Assembly: GCF_018129385.1 (NCBI RefSeq)
Contig: NZ_JAFCLN010000026.1
Coordinates: 19,458-83,457, forward strand
Reading direction: 5' to 3'
Origin: Bradyrhizobium lablabi
GTDB lineage: Bacteria; Pseudomonadota; Alphaproteobacteria; Rhizobiales; Xanthobacteraceae
Length of the DNA: 64,000 bases
Shown: in pieces, positions 8,630 through 18,204 of the stretch
How the letters are laid out: each line of letters begins with the position of its first letter
How positions within the stretch are numbered: position 1 is the stretch's first letter
Notes under the pieces: generated by a model
Told to the model about the DNA's origin: nothing
Databases searched by the model: none
The model's input: the letters and a program-made list of their open reading frames with translations, nothing else
Position numbers and translations under genes: made by a program

Positions 8630-9406
8630 TCAATCCTGCGGCTCGGACGGCACGTCGCCCGACGCATCCACCCGCAGCCAGCCCGAGGGCGCCAGCCGCT
8701 GCTGCGGCAGGAAGCGGCCCTTGTAGTCCATCTTCTTGGAGCCCGCGATCCAGTAGCCGAGATAGACGTAGGGCAATCCGAGCCGCCGCGCCCGCGCGAT
8801 GTGATCGAGGATCATGAAGGTGCCGAGCGAGCGGTCCTGCTCTCCCGGCTCGAAGAAGGAATAGACCATCGACAGCCCGTCGCTGAGCACATCCGTCAGC
8901 GCCACCGCCACCAGGTCCTCGCCGCGGCCGGTGATGCCGCTGTCGGGGCCGCGCCGGCGGTATTCGATGATGCGGGTCTCGACATGGCTGTCTTCCACCA
9001 TCATGGCGTAGTCCAGCACGGTCATGTCGGCCATGCCGCCGTGGCGATGGCGCCTGTCGAGATAGGCGCGGAATACCGAATACTGCTCGGAGGTCGGCAC
9101 CGCGCTGCGCTGCTCGCCGACGATGTCGGCATTGCGCGCCAGAATCTTTCTAAAACCGCGCGAAGGGCGGAACTCGTTGGCGATCACGCGCACGGAAACG
9201 CAGGCGCGGCACTGGTCGCAGGCCGGCCGGTAGGCGATCGACTGGCTGCGCCGGAAGCCGCCATGGGTGAGGAGGTCGTTGAGGTCGCCCGCCTTGTCGC
9301 CGACCAGATGCGTGAACACCTTCCGCTCGTGCCGGCCCGGCAGGTAAGGGCAGGGCGAGGGCGCCGTCAGGTAGAACTGCGGGGTGTCACGCGAATGTTG
9401 GGTCAC
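8630..9406 (-). CDS. bpt: Aspartate/glutamate leucyltransferase (N-degron tRNA-protein transferase)
   Basis: Transfers leucine (Bpt type) from aminoacyl-tRNA to N-terminal Asp or Glu and so marks proteins for ClpS/ClpAP degradation in the cytoplasm. The 258-residue length and the pattern match the Bpt/ATE family: CPYLPGRHERKVFTHL near the N-terminus, FRRSQSIAYRPACDQCRACV with the conserved cysteines, and YVYLGYWIAGSKKMDYKGRF near the C-terminus. The start is a GTG with a GGAGG somewhat far upstream. It is followed by an SDR and preceded by an RDD-family gene on the same strand. Confidence 0.93.
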   Translation of the reverse strand: MTQHSRDTPQFYLTAPSPCPYLPGRHERKVFTHLVGDKAGDLNDLLTHGGFRRSQSIAYRPACDQCRACVSVRVIANEFRPSRGFRKILARNADIVGEQRSAVPTSEQYSVFRAYLDRRHRHGGMADMTVLDYAMMVEDSHVETRIIEYRRRGPDSGITGRGEDLVAVALTDVLSDGLSMVYSFFEPGEQDRSLGTFMILDHIARARRLGLPYVYLGYWIAGSKKMDYKGRFLPQQRLAPSGWLRVDASGDVPSEPQD

Positions 9407-9503
9407 GTCGGTTCGTTGGGCCTCCCTGATCCGCTCCGACGCAGCCGGGGCGGAACAGGTTCAAAGCATCGCGCCCCGGACGTTGGCGGTCAATCCATTT
9501 AGC

Positions 9504-9521
9504 CTCCGGTTCATACCGGAG
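9504..9521 (-). terminator. Short hairpin after the RDD gene
   Basis: CTCCGG and CCGGAG six-base arms separated by six bases lie directly after the RDD stop codon on the minus strand. No strong T-run follows, so termination is only possible, not clear. Confidence 0.25.
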
Positions 9522-10070
9522 TTAATAACTTCGTGCCGGCTGTGCCACCTCGGTCCGGACCGAACTATTGATAATCACCGTTCCGAGCACGAAATCGTGC
9601 AGCAGCCGCCGACGGCCGTTGAACAGGCCGACCAGCACCACAAACGGCGTCAGGAACGAGATCGAGACCCAGAATAATACAGCGTGCATTGCACCAAGCA
9701 CGAAATAGCCGGGCGCGCCGTACCAGGTGCGCAGCTCCAGATCCATCACCCGCATGCCGACGGTGGCCGAATGCTCACCTCCGATCGAGATGCCGTAATA
9801 GACGATGGCCCAGACCACCGTGGCCGGCCAGGCCAGCCCGAACAGCAACCAGCCGAATCCGAGCGTGATCAGTCCGAACACGCCGATGAAGAGGTAGCCG
9901 AGGATCACCGGGACCGAAATCACCACGAGGTCGATCAGGAACGCGAATGCGCGCCGGACCGCCACGCCGCGAAACAGTTCCGGCTGCGTCAGGGGATCGA
10001 AGGCATGGGGCGGCACCCCGCCGTCGTTGCGCCAGGCGCCGCTGGTATTGTCCGAACCGCTATAGGACAT
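9522..10070 (-). CDS. RDD-family integral membrane protein
   Basis: 182 residues. ATG 10070 has GGAGGAGATC directly upstream, so the longer open frame is rejected. The RDD signature is seen as RRAFAFLIDLVVISVPVILG at about residues 38-57, followed by a second hydrophobic block (FGLITLGFGWLLFGLAWP), the conserved TVGMRVMDLE, and a third membrane block (HAVLFWVSISFLTPFVVLVG). RDD proteins are small polytopic inner-membrane proteins, some linked to Na+/H+ exchange; the role here is unknown. Confidence 0.88.
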   Translation of the reverse strand: MSYSGSDNTSGAWRNDGGVPPHAFDPLTQPELFRGVAVRRAFAFLIDLVVISVPVILGYLFIGVFGLITLGFGWLLFGLAWPATVVWAIVYYGISIGGEHSATVGMRVMDLELRTWYGAPGYFVLGAMHAVLFWVSISFLTPFVVLVGLFNGRRRLLHDFVLGTVIINSSVRTEVAQPARSY

Positions 10071-10248
10071 GATCTCCTCCAGACCGTGTATTCCCGCGCA
10101 GGACATGGGAAGCGAGTATGGCGCTGCCAAGGTCGCCCGGCTGTGAATGGATCGAAATATTGCGGGATTTCCGCGGCAAAATGCCTTTGTTAGGCTTGTG
10201 ACCGCCCGTGAAGGCGGCGAACATCCCGGCCAGCGAGGAGGGGGAGAG

Positions 10249-10869
10249 ATGGCCAGACAAATGGAGCTACGCTGCCGCTGCGGAGAGGTGGTCGGGCGGG
10301 TCGAGAACGCCTTGCCACAAAAGGTCAATCGCGTGGTCTGCTACTGCGACGACTGTCAGGCCTTTGCCCACCAGCTCGGCCGCGCCGACCTCCTTAATGC
10401 ACAGGGCGGCACCGACATCATCCAGGTCGCACCGGCATCGCTCACTATCATGAAAGGACAACAGCACATTGCGGGGCTTCGCCTCTCGCCCAAAGGCCTG
10501 TTTCGCTTTCATACCACCTGCTGCAACACGCCGATCGGCAATACGCTGAGTCCGGCGATCCCCTTCGTCGGCCTCGTCGCGCAGGTATTTGACGACAATC
10601 CAAAAACCGTGGACGGCGTATTCGGCCCGCCGATCGGCGCCATTTTGGGCAAATACGCCATCGGAAAACCGCCGGCCGATTCCACCGGCATCAACCTGCC
10701 GGTCCTGTTGCGCGCGATCACCAAAGTATTGGGCTGGCGCCTGCGCGGCCGGGCCTGGCCCAATCCCTTTTTCCAGCCGAAGACGCGTGAGCCGGTCTAT
10801 CCGGTCGCCGTGGTGGCCCAACAGCAGCGCGAGGCGCTGCGGCCGCTGTGCGGCCCCAAGCCGGCGTGA
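10249..10869 (+). CDS. DUF6151 / GFA-like cysteine-rich protein
   Basis: 206 residues from ATG 10249, preceded by a purine-rich GAGGAGGGGGAG. The cysteine layout resembles the GFA/CENP-V zinc fold: CRCG near residue 8, CYCDDC around residue 31 and TTCCNT near residue 88. This suggests Zn binding and possibly a formaldehyde- or thiol-linked activity, but no catalysis can be claimed. The C-terminal half (LLRAITKVLGWRLRGRAWPN) is family-specific. It is divergent from the RDD gene. Confidence 0.7.
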   Translation: MARQMELRCRCGEVVGRVENALPQKVNRVVCYCDDCQAFAHQLGRADLLNAQGGTDIIQVAPASLTIMKGQQHIAGLRLSPKGLFRFHTTCCNTPIGNTLSPAIPFVGLVAQVFDDNPKTVDGVFGPPIGAILGKYAIGKPPADSTGINLPVLLRAITKVLGWRLRGRAWPNPFFQPKTREPVYPVAVVAQQQREALRPLCGPKPA

Positions 10870-10919
10870 GCCGGTACTCCGAACGGTAGGCGAGTCGCCG
10901 CCGGCGGACGCACCTTTAA

Positions 10920-11789
10920 CTAATACCACCCGCGCTTGACGCCGCTGCCGAGCATCTCGTCGTAGACATCCGTGCGGCGATCCCGCAGCGGCTGGTTGAA
11001 GCTGTTCAGGACCCGCCTGCTGCGCGCATCCGACAGGTTCAATTCGGCGTAGATGATTTCCTCGGCCGTCTTGCTGGCGGGTCCGGCGAGCGGGAAGCCG
11101 GTGTGACTGACGATCAGACTGCTGCCCAGGAATGGCTGGCCGCGTTCCACGCCCACGCGGTCAGCTGCGGCGACGTACATGCTGTTGGAATGTGCGCCCC
11201 CCATCGCGAGAACGTTTGCCATGACGAGCATGTTGTCGGGCTGCCCCGGCATCGGAACCCAGTTGGTGGGCACGCAGAGAATGTCCGCGCCTTGCAGCGC
11301 CGCCAGCCTGTAGGTTTCCGGAAACCAGCCATCGTAGCAGATTGCCACCGCCATTCGGCCGAACCTCGTCTTCCATACGGGAACGCCGAGGTCACCCGGC
11401 TCAAAGAAGAGATTTTCGGCGCCCCATAGATGCACCTTTCGATAGGTGCCTATGAAGCCGTCAGGCCCAACGATCGCAGCACTGTTGTAGAGCGCGTCAC
11501 CGGCCCGCTCGCAGATGCCGGCGACAATCACCGCGTCATGCCGGCGCGCCGCTTCCAGCCAGGCTTCGCAGGTCGGCCCATCGGGCACGGCCTCGGCCAA
11601 GGCGAAAGCCTCCTGCCGCGACTCGAAGACGTAGCCGGAATTGCACAACTCCGGAAGCACGATCAACCGCGCCCCCCGGCCGGCCGCCTCGGTAATCCTC
11701 TCCAGCGAGCGTGTTACGTTGGCTTCCTTCTGGCCGATCTGCGGCTCCAGTTGGATGCAGGCAATCTTGATCGGGCTTTGGGCTTGCAT
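10920..11789 (-). CDS. Carbon-nitrogen hydrolase (nitrilase superfamily amidase)
   Basis: About 289 residues with the nitrilase Glu-Lys-Cys triad: Glu in VLPELCNSGY, Lys in TYRKVHLW and Cys in AICYDGWFPE. The fold class hydrolyses nitriles, amides or carbamoyl compounds; the GWFPE variant is usual for amide-type members. ATG 11789 is used; a GTG two codons upstream is possible. It is the last gene of the amide transporter run, starting about ten bases after the amidase stop, which supports a shared transcript. Confidence 0.88.
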   Translation of the reverse strand: MQAQSPIKIACIQLEPQIGQKEANVTRSLERITEAAGRGARLIVLPELCNSGYVFESRQEAFALAEAVPDGPTCEAWLEAARRHDAVIVAGICERAGDALYNSAAIVGPDGFIGTYRKVHLWGAENLFFEPGDLGVPVWKTRFGRMAVAICYDGWFPETYRLAALQGADILCVPTNWVPMPGQPDNMLVMANVLAMGGAHSNSMYVAAADRVGVERGQPFLGSSLIVSHTGFPLAGPASKTAEEIIYAELNLSDARSRRVLNSFNQPLRDRRTDVYDEMLGSGVKRGWY

Positions 11790-11798
11790 GGGCACAAC

Positions 11799-13199
11799 TC
11801 ACGTTGAGAGTTTGGGAGAAATGTCCTTCCAGTCATGGCTGCGTTCATACGCATCGGCAGCCCGGATCAGGTTCGCCTCGTCGAAGGGACGGGCTGCGAG
11901 CTGCAAGCCGATCGGCAGCCCGGCGCTATCGAATCCGCATGGCAGCGAGATCGCCGGCAGCCCCGCCAGATTCCAGGGATAGGTAAGCCGCCATGACGCT
12001 GCGAGCACGCTCTCGTCCTGGTCTCCGATCCGCACCGACCATTCTCCGATCGGCCAGGCGGTGAGGGGACAGGTCGGCCCGATGATCACGTCGACATCTG
12101 CAAAGACCTTGGCCAGATCATCGATCAGGGTGCGGCGAAGCTGCTCGGCCTTGAGATAATCCGCCCCGCTGACCATGCGGCCCATCTCCACCAGCGTGCG
12201 CACGTCGTCGGTAAAGCCTTTCGCCGCTCCGCTCGCCAGATTGCGGCTGTGGTAGGCGGTGGACGACGAAAGCTCGATCGCGAAGATGGCCCCGAGCCCG
12301 AAGGCGAGGATCGGCAATTCGAACTCCACGAGGTGGGCGCCGGCATCGCGGTAGAAGCGGATCGCGGATTCAATGGCCTCGCCGACATCCGGCTGATTGC
12401 TGTCGAACATGTGATTTCGGCAGATGCCAATCCGAAGTCCGGCGACCGGCTGGCCAAGCGCCGCCGAAAAATCCGGAACGTCGATGCGTGCCGAGCCAGG
12501 ATCGTTCGGATCATGTCCGGAAATTGCATTCAATGTATGGGCACTGTCGGCGACCGTATACGAAAGCGGACCGGCATGGTCGAGCGACCAGCTATGGGGA
12601 ACGATGCCGGCCCGGCTCACGCGGCCGAATGTCGGCTTGAGGCCAACGGTGCCGCATAACGCGGCCGGGATGCGAATTGACCCACCGGTGTCCGATCCCA
12701 TCGCCATGGGAACGATCCGCGCAGCCACGGCCGCGCCCGATCCCCCGCTCGAGCCACCGGGAACCCGGCTCGTATCCCAGGGGTTCTTGGCGGGCGGTGT
12801 CACGTTGCCCCAGGCGAACTCATGCATTCGCGTCTTCCCGATAATGACCGCGCCGGCCGCGCGCAGCCTTGCGACGACGGCGGAGTCCTGTCTGGCGAAC
12901 TCCACGCCGCGCGCGTCGGTACCGGCGCCGGTCGGCATGTTGGCGGTCAGATAATTATCCTTGATCGCGACGGGTACGCCATGCAAATGGCCGCGCCACC
13001 GCCCCTCAGCGATTTCGCGGTCGGCCGCCGCGGCTTGAGCTCGGGCGTCGTCGGCAACGCATACGAAGCTTTCCAGCTTGCCGTCGAAACGTGCGATGCG
13101 ATCAAGTGCGTTCTCGGCGAGATCGGCGCTGCGCAGCTTGTTGGCGCGAAGCTTTGCCGACAGCTCGGCGATGGGGCGCGTAATTGGATCTTCCTGCAT
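11799..13199 (-). CDS. Amidase signature family enzyme (AtzE/GatA-like)
   Basis: About 466 residues with the full Ser-cisSer-Lys set: Lys in GVPVAIKDNYLT, the Gly/Ser-rich PGGSSGGSGAAVAA, and the nucleophile region MGSDTGGSIRIPAALCG. Hydrolyses an amide in the cytoplasm. The neighbour upstream encodes an AtzG-like subunit, so the closest functional analogue is AtzE (1-carboxybiuret hydrolase) or a related amidase, not the tRNA amidotransferase. ATG 13199 is chosen; a TTG at 13211 overlapping the previous stop is the alternative. The true substrate is unknown. Confidence 0.9.
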   Translation of the reverse strand: MQEDPITRPIAELSAKLRANKLRSADLAENALDRIARFDGKLESFVCVADDARAQAAAADREIAEGRWRGHLHGVPVAIKDNYLTANMPTGAGTDARGVEFARQDSAVVARLRAAGAVIIGKTRMHEFAWGNVTPPAKNPWDTSRVPGGSSGGSGAAVAARIVPMAMGSDTGGSIRIPAALCGTVGLKPTFGRVSRAGIVPHSWSLDHAGPLSYTVADSAHTLNAISGHDPNDPGSARIDVPDFSAALGQPVAGLRIGICRNHMFDSNQPDVGEAIESAIRFYRDAGAHLVEFELPILAFGLGAIFAIELSSSTAYHSRNLASGAAKGFTDDVRTLVEMGRMVSGADYLKAEQLRRTLIDDLAKVFADVDVIIGPTCPLTAWPIGEWSVRIGDQDESVLAASWRLTYPWNLAGLPAISLPCGFDSAGLPIGLQLAARPFDEANLIRAADAYERSHDWKDISPKLST

Positions 13200-13207
13200 G
13201 GTCAAAC

Positions 13208-13390
13208 TCAACCCCGATGGCTGGTCGGCATCGGCGAGAAGACGACCGCCGGGTGAACATCGGTCAGATCGAGTGCTCGCAGTTTTGCGATTTCCTCGGC
13301 CACGGGCTGGAACGCGGCCAGAAGAGCAGCTCGACGCTCGCGTTCAGGTTCGATCCCGAGCGCCTCGACAAGTTTTTCCAACTCATCCAT
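13208..13390 (-). CDS. AtzG-like (DUF4089) small subunit of the amidase
   Basis: Sixty residues starting MDELEKLVEALGIEPERE and ending with a proline-containing tail (DVHPAVVFSPMP). This is the GatC-like AtzG/DUF4089 pattern: an N-terminal helical pair and an extended tail that wraps the amidase partner. ATG 13390 follows GGAGGG. The stop is about nine bases before the amidase ATG, so the two are surely co-translated. It supports an AtzE-AtzG-type heteromeric amidase. Confidence 0.78.
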   Translation of the reverse strand: MDELEKLVEALGIEPERERRAALLAAFQPVAEEIAKLRALDLTDVHPAVVFSPMPTSHRG

Positions 13391-13465
13391 CGTTCCCTCC
13401 GGTGTCTGTCGCCGTGCGTGGCCATCGCAGTACAAAGTCCGGCGCAGGAATTCCCAGCACCGCAA

Positions 13466-14173
13466 TCACACCCGCAACTGTTCTTGAACGCGCGAAGCAG
13501 CAAGCGCGTCGCCGGTCGTCCCGGAATCGGCGATCTCGCCGATCTTCAACACTGCGTAGCGGTCGGCCAGGGAGAAGGCGAACGGCACATTCTGCTCCAC
13601 GACGAAGATCGCCATGCCTGTGCGCGCGCGCTCGGCCAGCAGGATTTCAGCCAGCCGCTCAATCATGGAGGGCTGCAATCCTTCCGAAATCTCGTCGATC
13701 AGCACCAGACGAGGCGTGCCGAGCAGCGCGCGGCACACGATCAGCATCTTTTGCTCGCCGCCGCTGAGAGTGCCCGCCTTCTGGCCGAGACGCTTGCCGA
13801 CGATCGGAAAATAGCCGCTGACCCGCTCCAATCCTTCGGCGAAACCTCGATCGTCGCGCAGCCCGAGGCGGAGATTCTCCTCGACCGTCAGGTCCTGGAA
13901 CAGCGTCTGCTCTTGCGGCGTATAGGCGATCGCCTTGCGCGCGATCAGATGGGTTGGCAGGGCGGTGATGTCCTCGCCGAACAGCCTGATGCTGCCCTTT
14001 CCCGCAGGAACAAAGCCGAGCACCGTCTTGAGAAGCGTGCTCTTGCCCATCCCGTTCTTGCCGAGCAGGGCAAAGATTTCACCGGGACGTATGGCCAGTG
14101 AAACGTTGCGCAGGATCATGGCTTCGCCATATCCGCTACAGAGGTCGGCAACATCGAGGACCGCCTGGCTCAT
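13466..14173 (-). CDS. livF: Branched-chain-type ABC transporter ATP-binding protein LivF
   Basis: 235-residue ATPase on the cytoplasmic side of a Liv-type importer. Walker A is GKNGMGKST, the ABC signature LSGGEQKMLIVCRALL, and Walker B LVLIDEISEGLQP. The H-loop position is Gln (VVEQNVPFA), which is normal for LivF. The start overlaps the stop of the fused LivMG gene by four bases. Given the hydrolases downstream, the cargo is more likely an amide or urea-like compound than a branched-chain amino acid. Confidence 0.93.
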   Translation of the reverse strand: MSQAVLDVADLCSGYGEAMILRNVSLAIRPGEIFALLGKNGMGKSTLLKTVLGFVPAGKGSIRLFGEDITALPTHLIARKAIAYTPQEQTLFQDLTVEENLRLGLRDDRGFAEGLERVSGYFPIVGKRLGQKAGTLSGGEQKMLIVCRALLGTPRLVLIDEISEGLQPSMIERLAEILLAERARTGMAIFVVEQNVPFAFSLADRYAVLKIGEIADSGTTGDALAASRVQEQLRV

Positions 14174-16011
14174 CGCGCGGCTCCCTTGTGCTCGCCGCCG
14201 GCATAGATCGTCCGTACGAGCTCGGAGCCGACGACCTCGGCCACCGAGCCATCCAGCAAGACTTTCCCCTGATGCAGCACGATGATCCGGGTCGATATGT
14301 CGCGGACAAAGTCCAGATCGTGCTCGATGATGAGCGTGCAGAGACCTTCGCGCTGCACGAGTTCGACGAGGATGTTTCCGATCAGCGTGCGCTCCGGCTT
14401 GGTGAGTCCGGCCGTCGGCTCATCGAGCAGCAGCACGCTCGGCTCGAGCGCCAACACCATAGCCAGTTCGAGGGCGCGCTTCATCCCGTGCGACAGATGC
14501 CGGCACTCGATCTCCATCTCCCGGTCGAGGCCGGTCGCCGCAATAACGTGCCGGGCGCTGTCGGGGAGCGCCAGCTCCGGCATTCGGCTCATCATGCCTG
14601 CTCCGTCGAGACGGTACCGGGCAAGGGTCAGACATTCAGCCACCGTCAGCGTTTCGAACAGGCTGGTGGTTTGAAAGCTGCGGCCGATGCCGAAACCCAC
14701 CACCCCATGCGGCGGCACGCGGGCGATCGTCTGTCCGAACGCCGCGACCGTTCCGCCGGTACGTTCATAACCGTCTGACAGACAGCGCATCAGCGTTGTT
14801 TTGCCCGCACCGTTCGGACCGATGATGCCGAGCAGCTCACTGCCGAGCGCCTTGAAAGTGACGCCTTCGAGAACCTTCAGGCTGCCATAGGAACGCGTCA
14901 GATCGGCAACGTCGAGGGCAGGGGCATCCGAACCTGCGCCGGCGCGCCGCCCCGCGCGGGCATCGACGATGGCCGGCACCGTGAACGACGACGCCATGGC
15001 GCTCCGACCGGTTGCCGCCGACCACATGCGCCCGAGAGCCGTCCTGACCACCGGGATGATTCCCTGCGGCAACGCCACGATCACCAGCACGAAGATCGAT
15101 CCGATGATCAGTTTCCAGACGAAAGGCAGATTGCCGGACAGGTAGGCCGTGGTTACGTCGATGACGATCGTGCCCAGCACCGGGCCGATCAAGGTTCCCC
15201 GCCCGCCGAGCGCGACCCACATGACGAGCTCGGTGCCAAAGACGAAGCTTCCGATTTCCGGCGCGACCACCACCGTATACCCGGCATAGGCATAGCCCGC
15301 GACCGAAGCGATCATGGCCATGACGACCATCAGCAGGATCTTGATCCGCGGTGCATTGATTCCGAGATATGTGCAGCGCTGCTCGTTCTCGCGGATCGCG
15401 ACCAGCATCCGGCCGAAGTCGCTATTGACGAAGAACCAGGCCACCGTCGTCAGCACCACGAGGCCCACGCCGCAAATGGTGAACCAGGATTCTACCGACA
15501 GGTCGAACGTGTTGTAGCCCACAAGCCCGCTGGAAGAGCCGGTGAACGTTCCGCCTGAGTACAGGATTTGCACGAATATGATCGGCATCGCGAGCGTCAC
15601 GATCGCAACGTAGAGCGGCGAAGCGCCGTGGAAAAAGGATATCCAGCCGGTAACTGCCGCCACCGCGGCTGACACTGCCAATCCAGCCAGCAAGGCCAGC
15701 ACCGCGTTTTGCGGCGAAAAGTCCAGATACGTGAAGGTGATGCCGGCGGCGTATGCGCCGATTCCAAAGAATGCCGCCTGACCGAAGGTGAGGATGCCGG
15801 CATAGCCCCAAAGAATATCCACCGTCAGCGCCGTTGCGGCATAGAGGAACGACCGCACGAGAATGTTGACCGTGTAGGAATCGAGCACGTATGGCCCTGC
15901 GATGGCTGCGACAACGCAAAGCCCTGCGATCGAACCCGCGAGTGCCAGCCGGCCCGACATGGAGCGGCTTGGCGACGTGCCGGATGCAGTCGTGAGATCA
16001 GCCACGGCCAA
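14170..16011 (-). CDS. Fused LivM permease - LivG ATPase
   Basis: 613 residues joining two components. Residues about 1-330 are a LivM permease with many membrane segments (ALTVDILWGYAGILTFGQAA; the ALGGRGTLIGPVLG motif). Residues about 365-613 are a LivG ATPase: Walker A GPNGAGKTT, signature LSHGMKRALELAM, Walker B VLLLDEPTAGL, and His in IIEHDLDFV. The linker is about 40 residues and Ala/Gly/Arg-rich. Such fusions are known in the family. It overlaps livH upstream and livF downstream, so all three are coupled. Confidence 0.93.
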   Translation of the reverse strand: MAVADLTTASGTSPSRSMSGRLALAGSIAGLCVVAAIAGPYVLDSYTVNILVRSFLYAATALTVDILWGYAGILTFGQAAFFGIGAYAAGITFTYLDFSPQNAVLALLAGLAVSAAVAAVTGWISFFHGASPLYVAIVTLAMPIIFVQILYSGGTFTGSSSGLVGYNTFDLSVESWFTICGVGLVVLTTVAWFFVNSDFGRMLVAIRENEQRCTYLGINAPRIKILLMVVMAMIASVAGYAYAGYTVVVAPEIGSFVFGTELVMWVALGGRGTLIGPVLGTIVIDVTTAYLSGNLPFVWKLIIGSIFVLVIVALPQGIIPVVRTALGRMWSAATGRSAMASSFTVPAIVDARAGRRAGAGSDAPALDVADLTRSYGSLKVLEGVTFKALGSELLGIIGPNGAGKTTLMRCLSDGYERTGGTVAAFGQTIARVPPHGVVGFGIGRSFQTTSLFETLTVAECLTLARYRLDGAGMMSRMPELALPDSARHVIAATGLDREMEIECRHLSHGMKRALELAMVLALEPSVLLLDEPTAGLTKPERTLIGNILVELVQREGLCTLIIEHDLDFVRDISTRIIVLHQGKVLLDGSVAEVVGSELVRTIYAGGEHKGAAR

Positions 16012-16834
16012 ACCCCGCAGGCCGAATGCGCAGAAGGAGCGCCGCCAGCACCACGATGGTCAGCCCGCCGATAACGGGGCTGACGAACGAGGAAACAAGC
16101 ACCTGTGCGCCTCCGAGCGCCAGCGCCGCCGCCGCCAGGCTCGTCAGCGATACGGAGGACACCAGGACCAGCATGAACGCATTGACCAGCCAGGGCACAC
16201 CCATGTTCGGGTCGACGCTGGACAGCGGCGTAATGAGCGCGCCGGCGAGGCTCGCAAGGCCGGCCCCGAAGCAGAACGTGACGAAACGAACGTGTCCGCT
16301 GTTGATGCCGAGGCCTCGCGCCAGCGGCTCGTTCATGATTACCGCGCGCGCTTCGAGGCCGAGCCGTGTTGCGTTCAGAAGCGCTGCAATGCCGGCCGCC
16401 ACGGCGGCCGCAGCGACGATGAGAAAAAGCCGGTACAGGGAATATGTTTCTCCGATGACGCTGGTTGCGCCCGCGATCGGCGTCTGCACGAATTGAATCT
16501 CGCGGCCGAAGATGATCGTGATGAGTTGGCCGATGATGATGCCCAGACCCCATGTCGCCAGAATGGCGTCGAGCGGACGGTCGTAGAGCGGGCGTATGAC
16601 GAACCGTTCCACCACGGCTCCCATCACCATGCCGGCCAGCGCCGCCACCGGATAAGCGAGCCATGGGCTCCATCCCAACTGCGTCACCACCAGGGCCGAA
16701 TAGCCGCCAATCGTGAGAAAGCCGCCATGGGCGAAGTTCACGATCTTCAGCACGCCGAGGATGATCAGAAGTCCCGCCGCGACGGCAAACAATATTGCAG
16801 CGGTCGTGATGATATCCAGGGCAAGCGCGATCAT
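15998..16834 (-). CDS. livH: Branched-chain-type ABC transporter permease LivH
   Basis: 278 residues, highly hydrophobic, with the LivH hallmark ILGVLKIVNFAHGGFLTIGG near the N-terminus and a later LGINSGHVRFVTFCFGAGLA. Inner-membrane half of the importer, pairing with the LivM half of the fusion. Its 3' end overlaps the fusion gene by 14 bases. About 190 bp separate it from the binding-protein gene upstream. Confidence 0.92.
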   Translation of the reverse strand: MIALALDIITTAAILFAVAAGLLIILGVLKIVNFAHGGFLTIGGYSALVVTQLGWSPWLAYPVAALAGMVMGAVVERFVIRPLYDRPLDAILATWGLGIIIGQLITIIFGREIQFVQTPIAGATSVIGETYSLYRLFLIVAAAAVAAGIAALLNATRLGLEARAVIMNEPLARGLGINSGHVRFVTFCFGAGLASLAGALITPLSSVDPNMGVPWLVNAFMLVLVSSVSLTSLAAAALALGGAQVLVSSFVSPVIGGLTIVVLAALLLRIRPAGFGRG

Positions 16835-17022
16835 GCGGATATCCGCCTGGCTTCGATAACGTCGAAACGCACAGCGGGAAGCCGCAGCGCGTTCGCGACG
16901 TCAGTTAGATACGTGCGGCTCATGACGATTTGCAACCGCATGCGGAAGCCGCGACACCCCGGACAGATCTCCGGCGTTCCGGGCGAGCTGTCCGGGCAAC
17001 GGGACGTCGTCGTCGCGGCCGT

Positions 17023-18204
17023 TCAGAGCTTCGGGCACTGTTCGCCCGGGCTGACGTTCGGGAAACTTTTCACGATTTTCACCGAGCCGTCCGACTGCAC
17101 TTGCCCCAGATACATCGTGAGCGGCGCGTGGCGCTGCGCGTTCATCTGCACCTTGCCGCGAGGGCCGTCGAACTGCACCGTGGCCAGCGCCTCCACCACC
17201 GCATCGGCAGAGGTGCTCTTCGCCTTCTCGACGGCGGCCTTGTAGAGGTAAACGGCGTCGTATTGAGGCACCGAAAGATCGTTCGGGGTGAGCAGCTTGT
17301 CGCCGAACTTCGCCTTCATCGCCGCCATGAACTTCTTGTTGGCGGGTGTATCGATGTTGGTCAGGAAGGATGCCGAAATGAACACGCCGTCGGCGTCTGC
17401 GGCCATGCTCTTGGCGGTGCCTTCATCGACGCTGAGATTGCCGACCTGGGCTTTCATTCCGGCCGCCTTGTATTGCTTCTGCAACGTCACGTTCGGAGCG
17501 CCGCCGGCCGTGGAGAAGATCACCGCGTCGGGATTGGCGCTGCGCATTTTGGAGATGATCGCGGTCCAATCCGTCGCGTCCATCGGCTGATATTCGTCTC
17601 CGACGACCTTGCCGCCCTTCTTCTCGATGTAGCTCTTGGTAAAGGCCAACATTCCGCGCCCGAACGCGTAGTCGCTCCCGACCAGGAAGAAGGTTTTCGC
17701 GTTGTCGCTCATGAAGTGATCGACGATCGGCCCCACCATTTGCTCGGGAACCGCGCCATCGGCATAGAGATATTTATTGCAGGATCGCCCCTCATAGAGG
17801 GACGTGTAGATGTAGGGTACTTTGCCGCGGGTCACGACCGGGAGCATGCCGTTGCGCGCCGCACTGGTCTGCATCGAGATCAGCACATTGACCTTCTTCT
17901 GGAAGATCAGCGAGTCGGCTGCTTTCTGCGCGCCCGCCGCGCCCGAGCCGTCATCGGCGACCTCGAGCGCTACCTTCTTGCCGAGGATGCCGCCCGCGGC
18001 GTTGATCTCGTCGACCGCCAGCTCGGCCGATTGCACGACGGAAGGTGCGACGACGCTGTTGGCGCCGGAAAGCCCTGTTGGAATTCCGATCTTGATGACT
18101 TCCTGGGCTTGCGCCGCCAGGCCGGGCAGCATGGCCAGCACCACGATAGCCGCGCCAGTTCCAAACTTTAAGAGAGCTGCTCGTGAACTCGCCTGATATC
18201 GCAT
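17023..18204 (-). CDS. Liv/amide-type ABC transporter periplasmic binding protein
   Basis: 393 residues. ATG 18204 is preceded by AAAGGGAG and yields a signal peptide (MRYQASSRAALLKFGTGAAI, cleavage after AAQA). The mature part begins QEVIKIGIPTGLSGAN and has SAELAVDEINAAGGILGKKV, the type I periplasmic-binding fold of Liv, urea and amide receptors. It is first in the minus-strand run that continues with livH, livMG, livF and the hydrolases, and likely sets specificity for the system. Confidence 0.92.
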   Translation of the reverse strand: MRYQASSRAALLKFGTGAAIVVLAMLPGLAAQAQEVIKIGIPTGLSGANSVVAPSVVQSAELAVDEINAAGGILGKKVALEVADDGSGAAGAQKAADSLIFQKKVNVLISMQTSAARNGMLPVVTRGKVPYIYTSLYEGRSCNKYLYADGAVPEQMVGPIVDHFMSDNAKTFFLVGSDYAFGRGMLAFTKSYIEKKGGKVVGDEYQPMDATDWTAIISKMRSANPDAVIFSTAGGAPNVTLQKQYKAAGMKAQVGNLSVDEGTAKSMAADADGVFISASFLTNIDTPANKKFMAAMKAKFGDKLLTPNDLSVPQYDAVYLYKAAVEKAKSTSADAVVEALATVQFDGPRGKVQMNAQRHAPLTMYLGQVQSDGSVKIVKSFPNVSPGEQCPKL

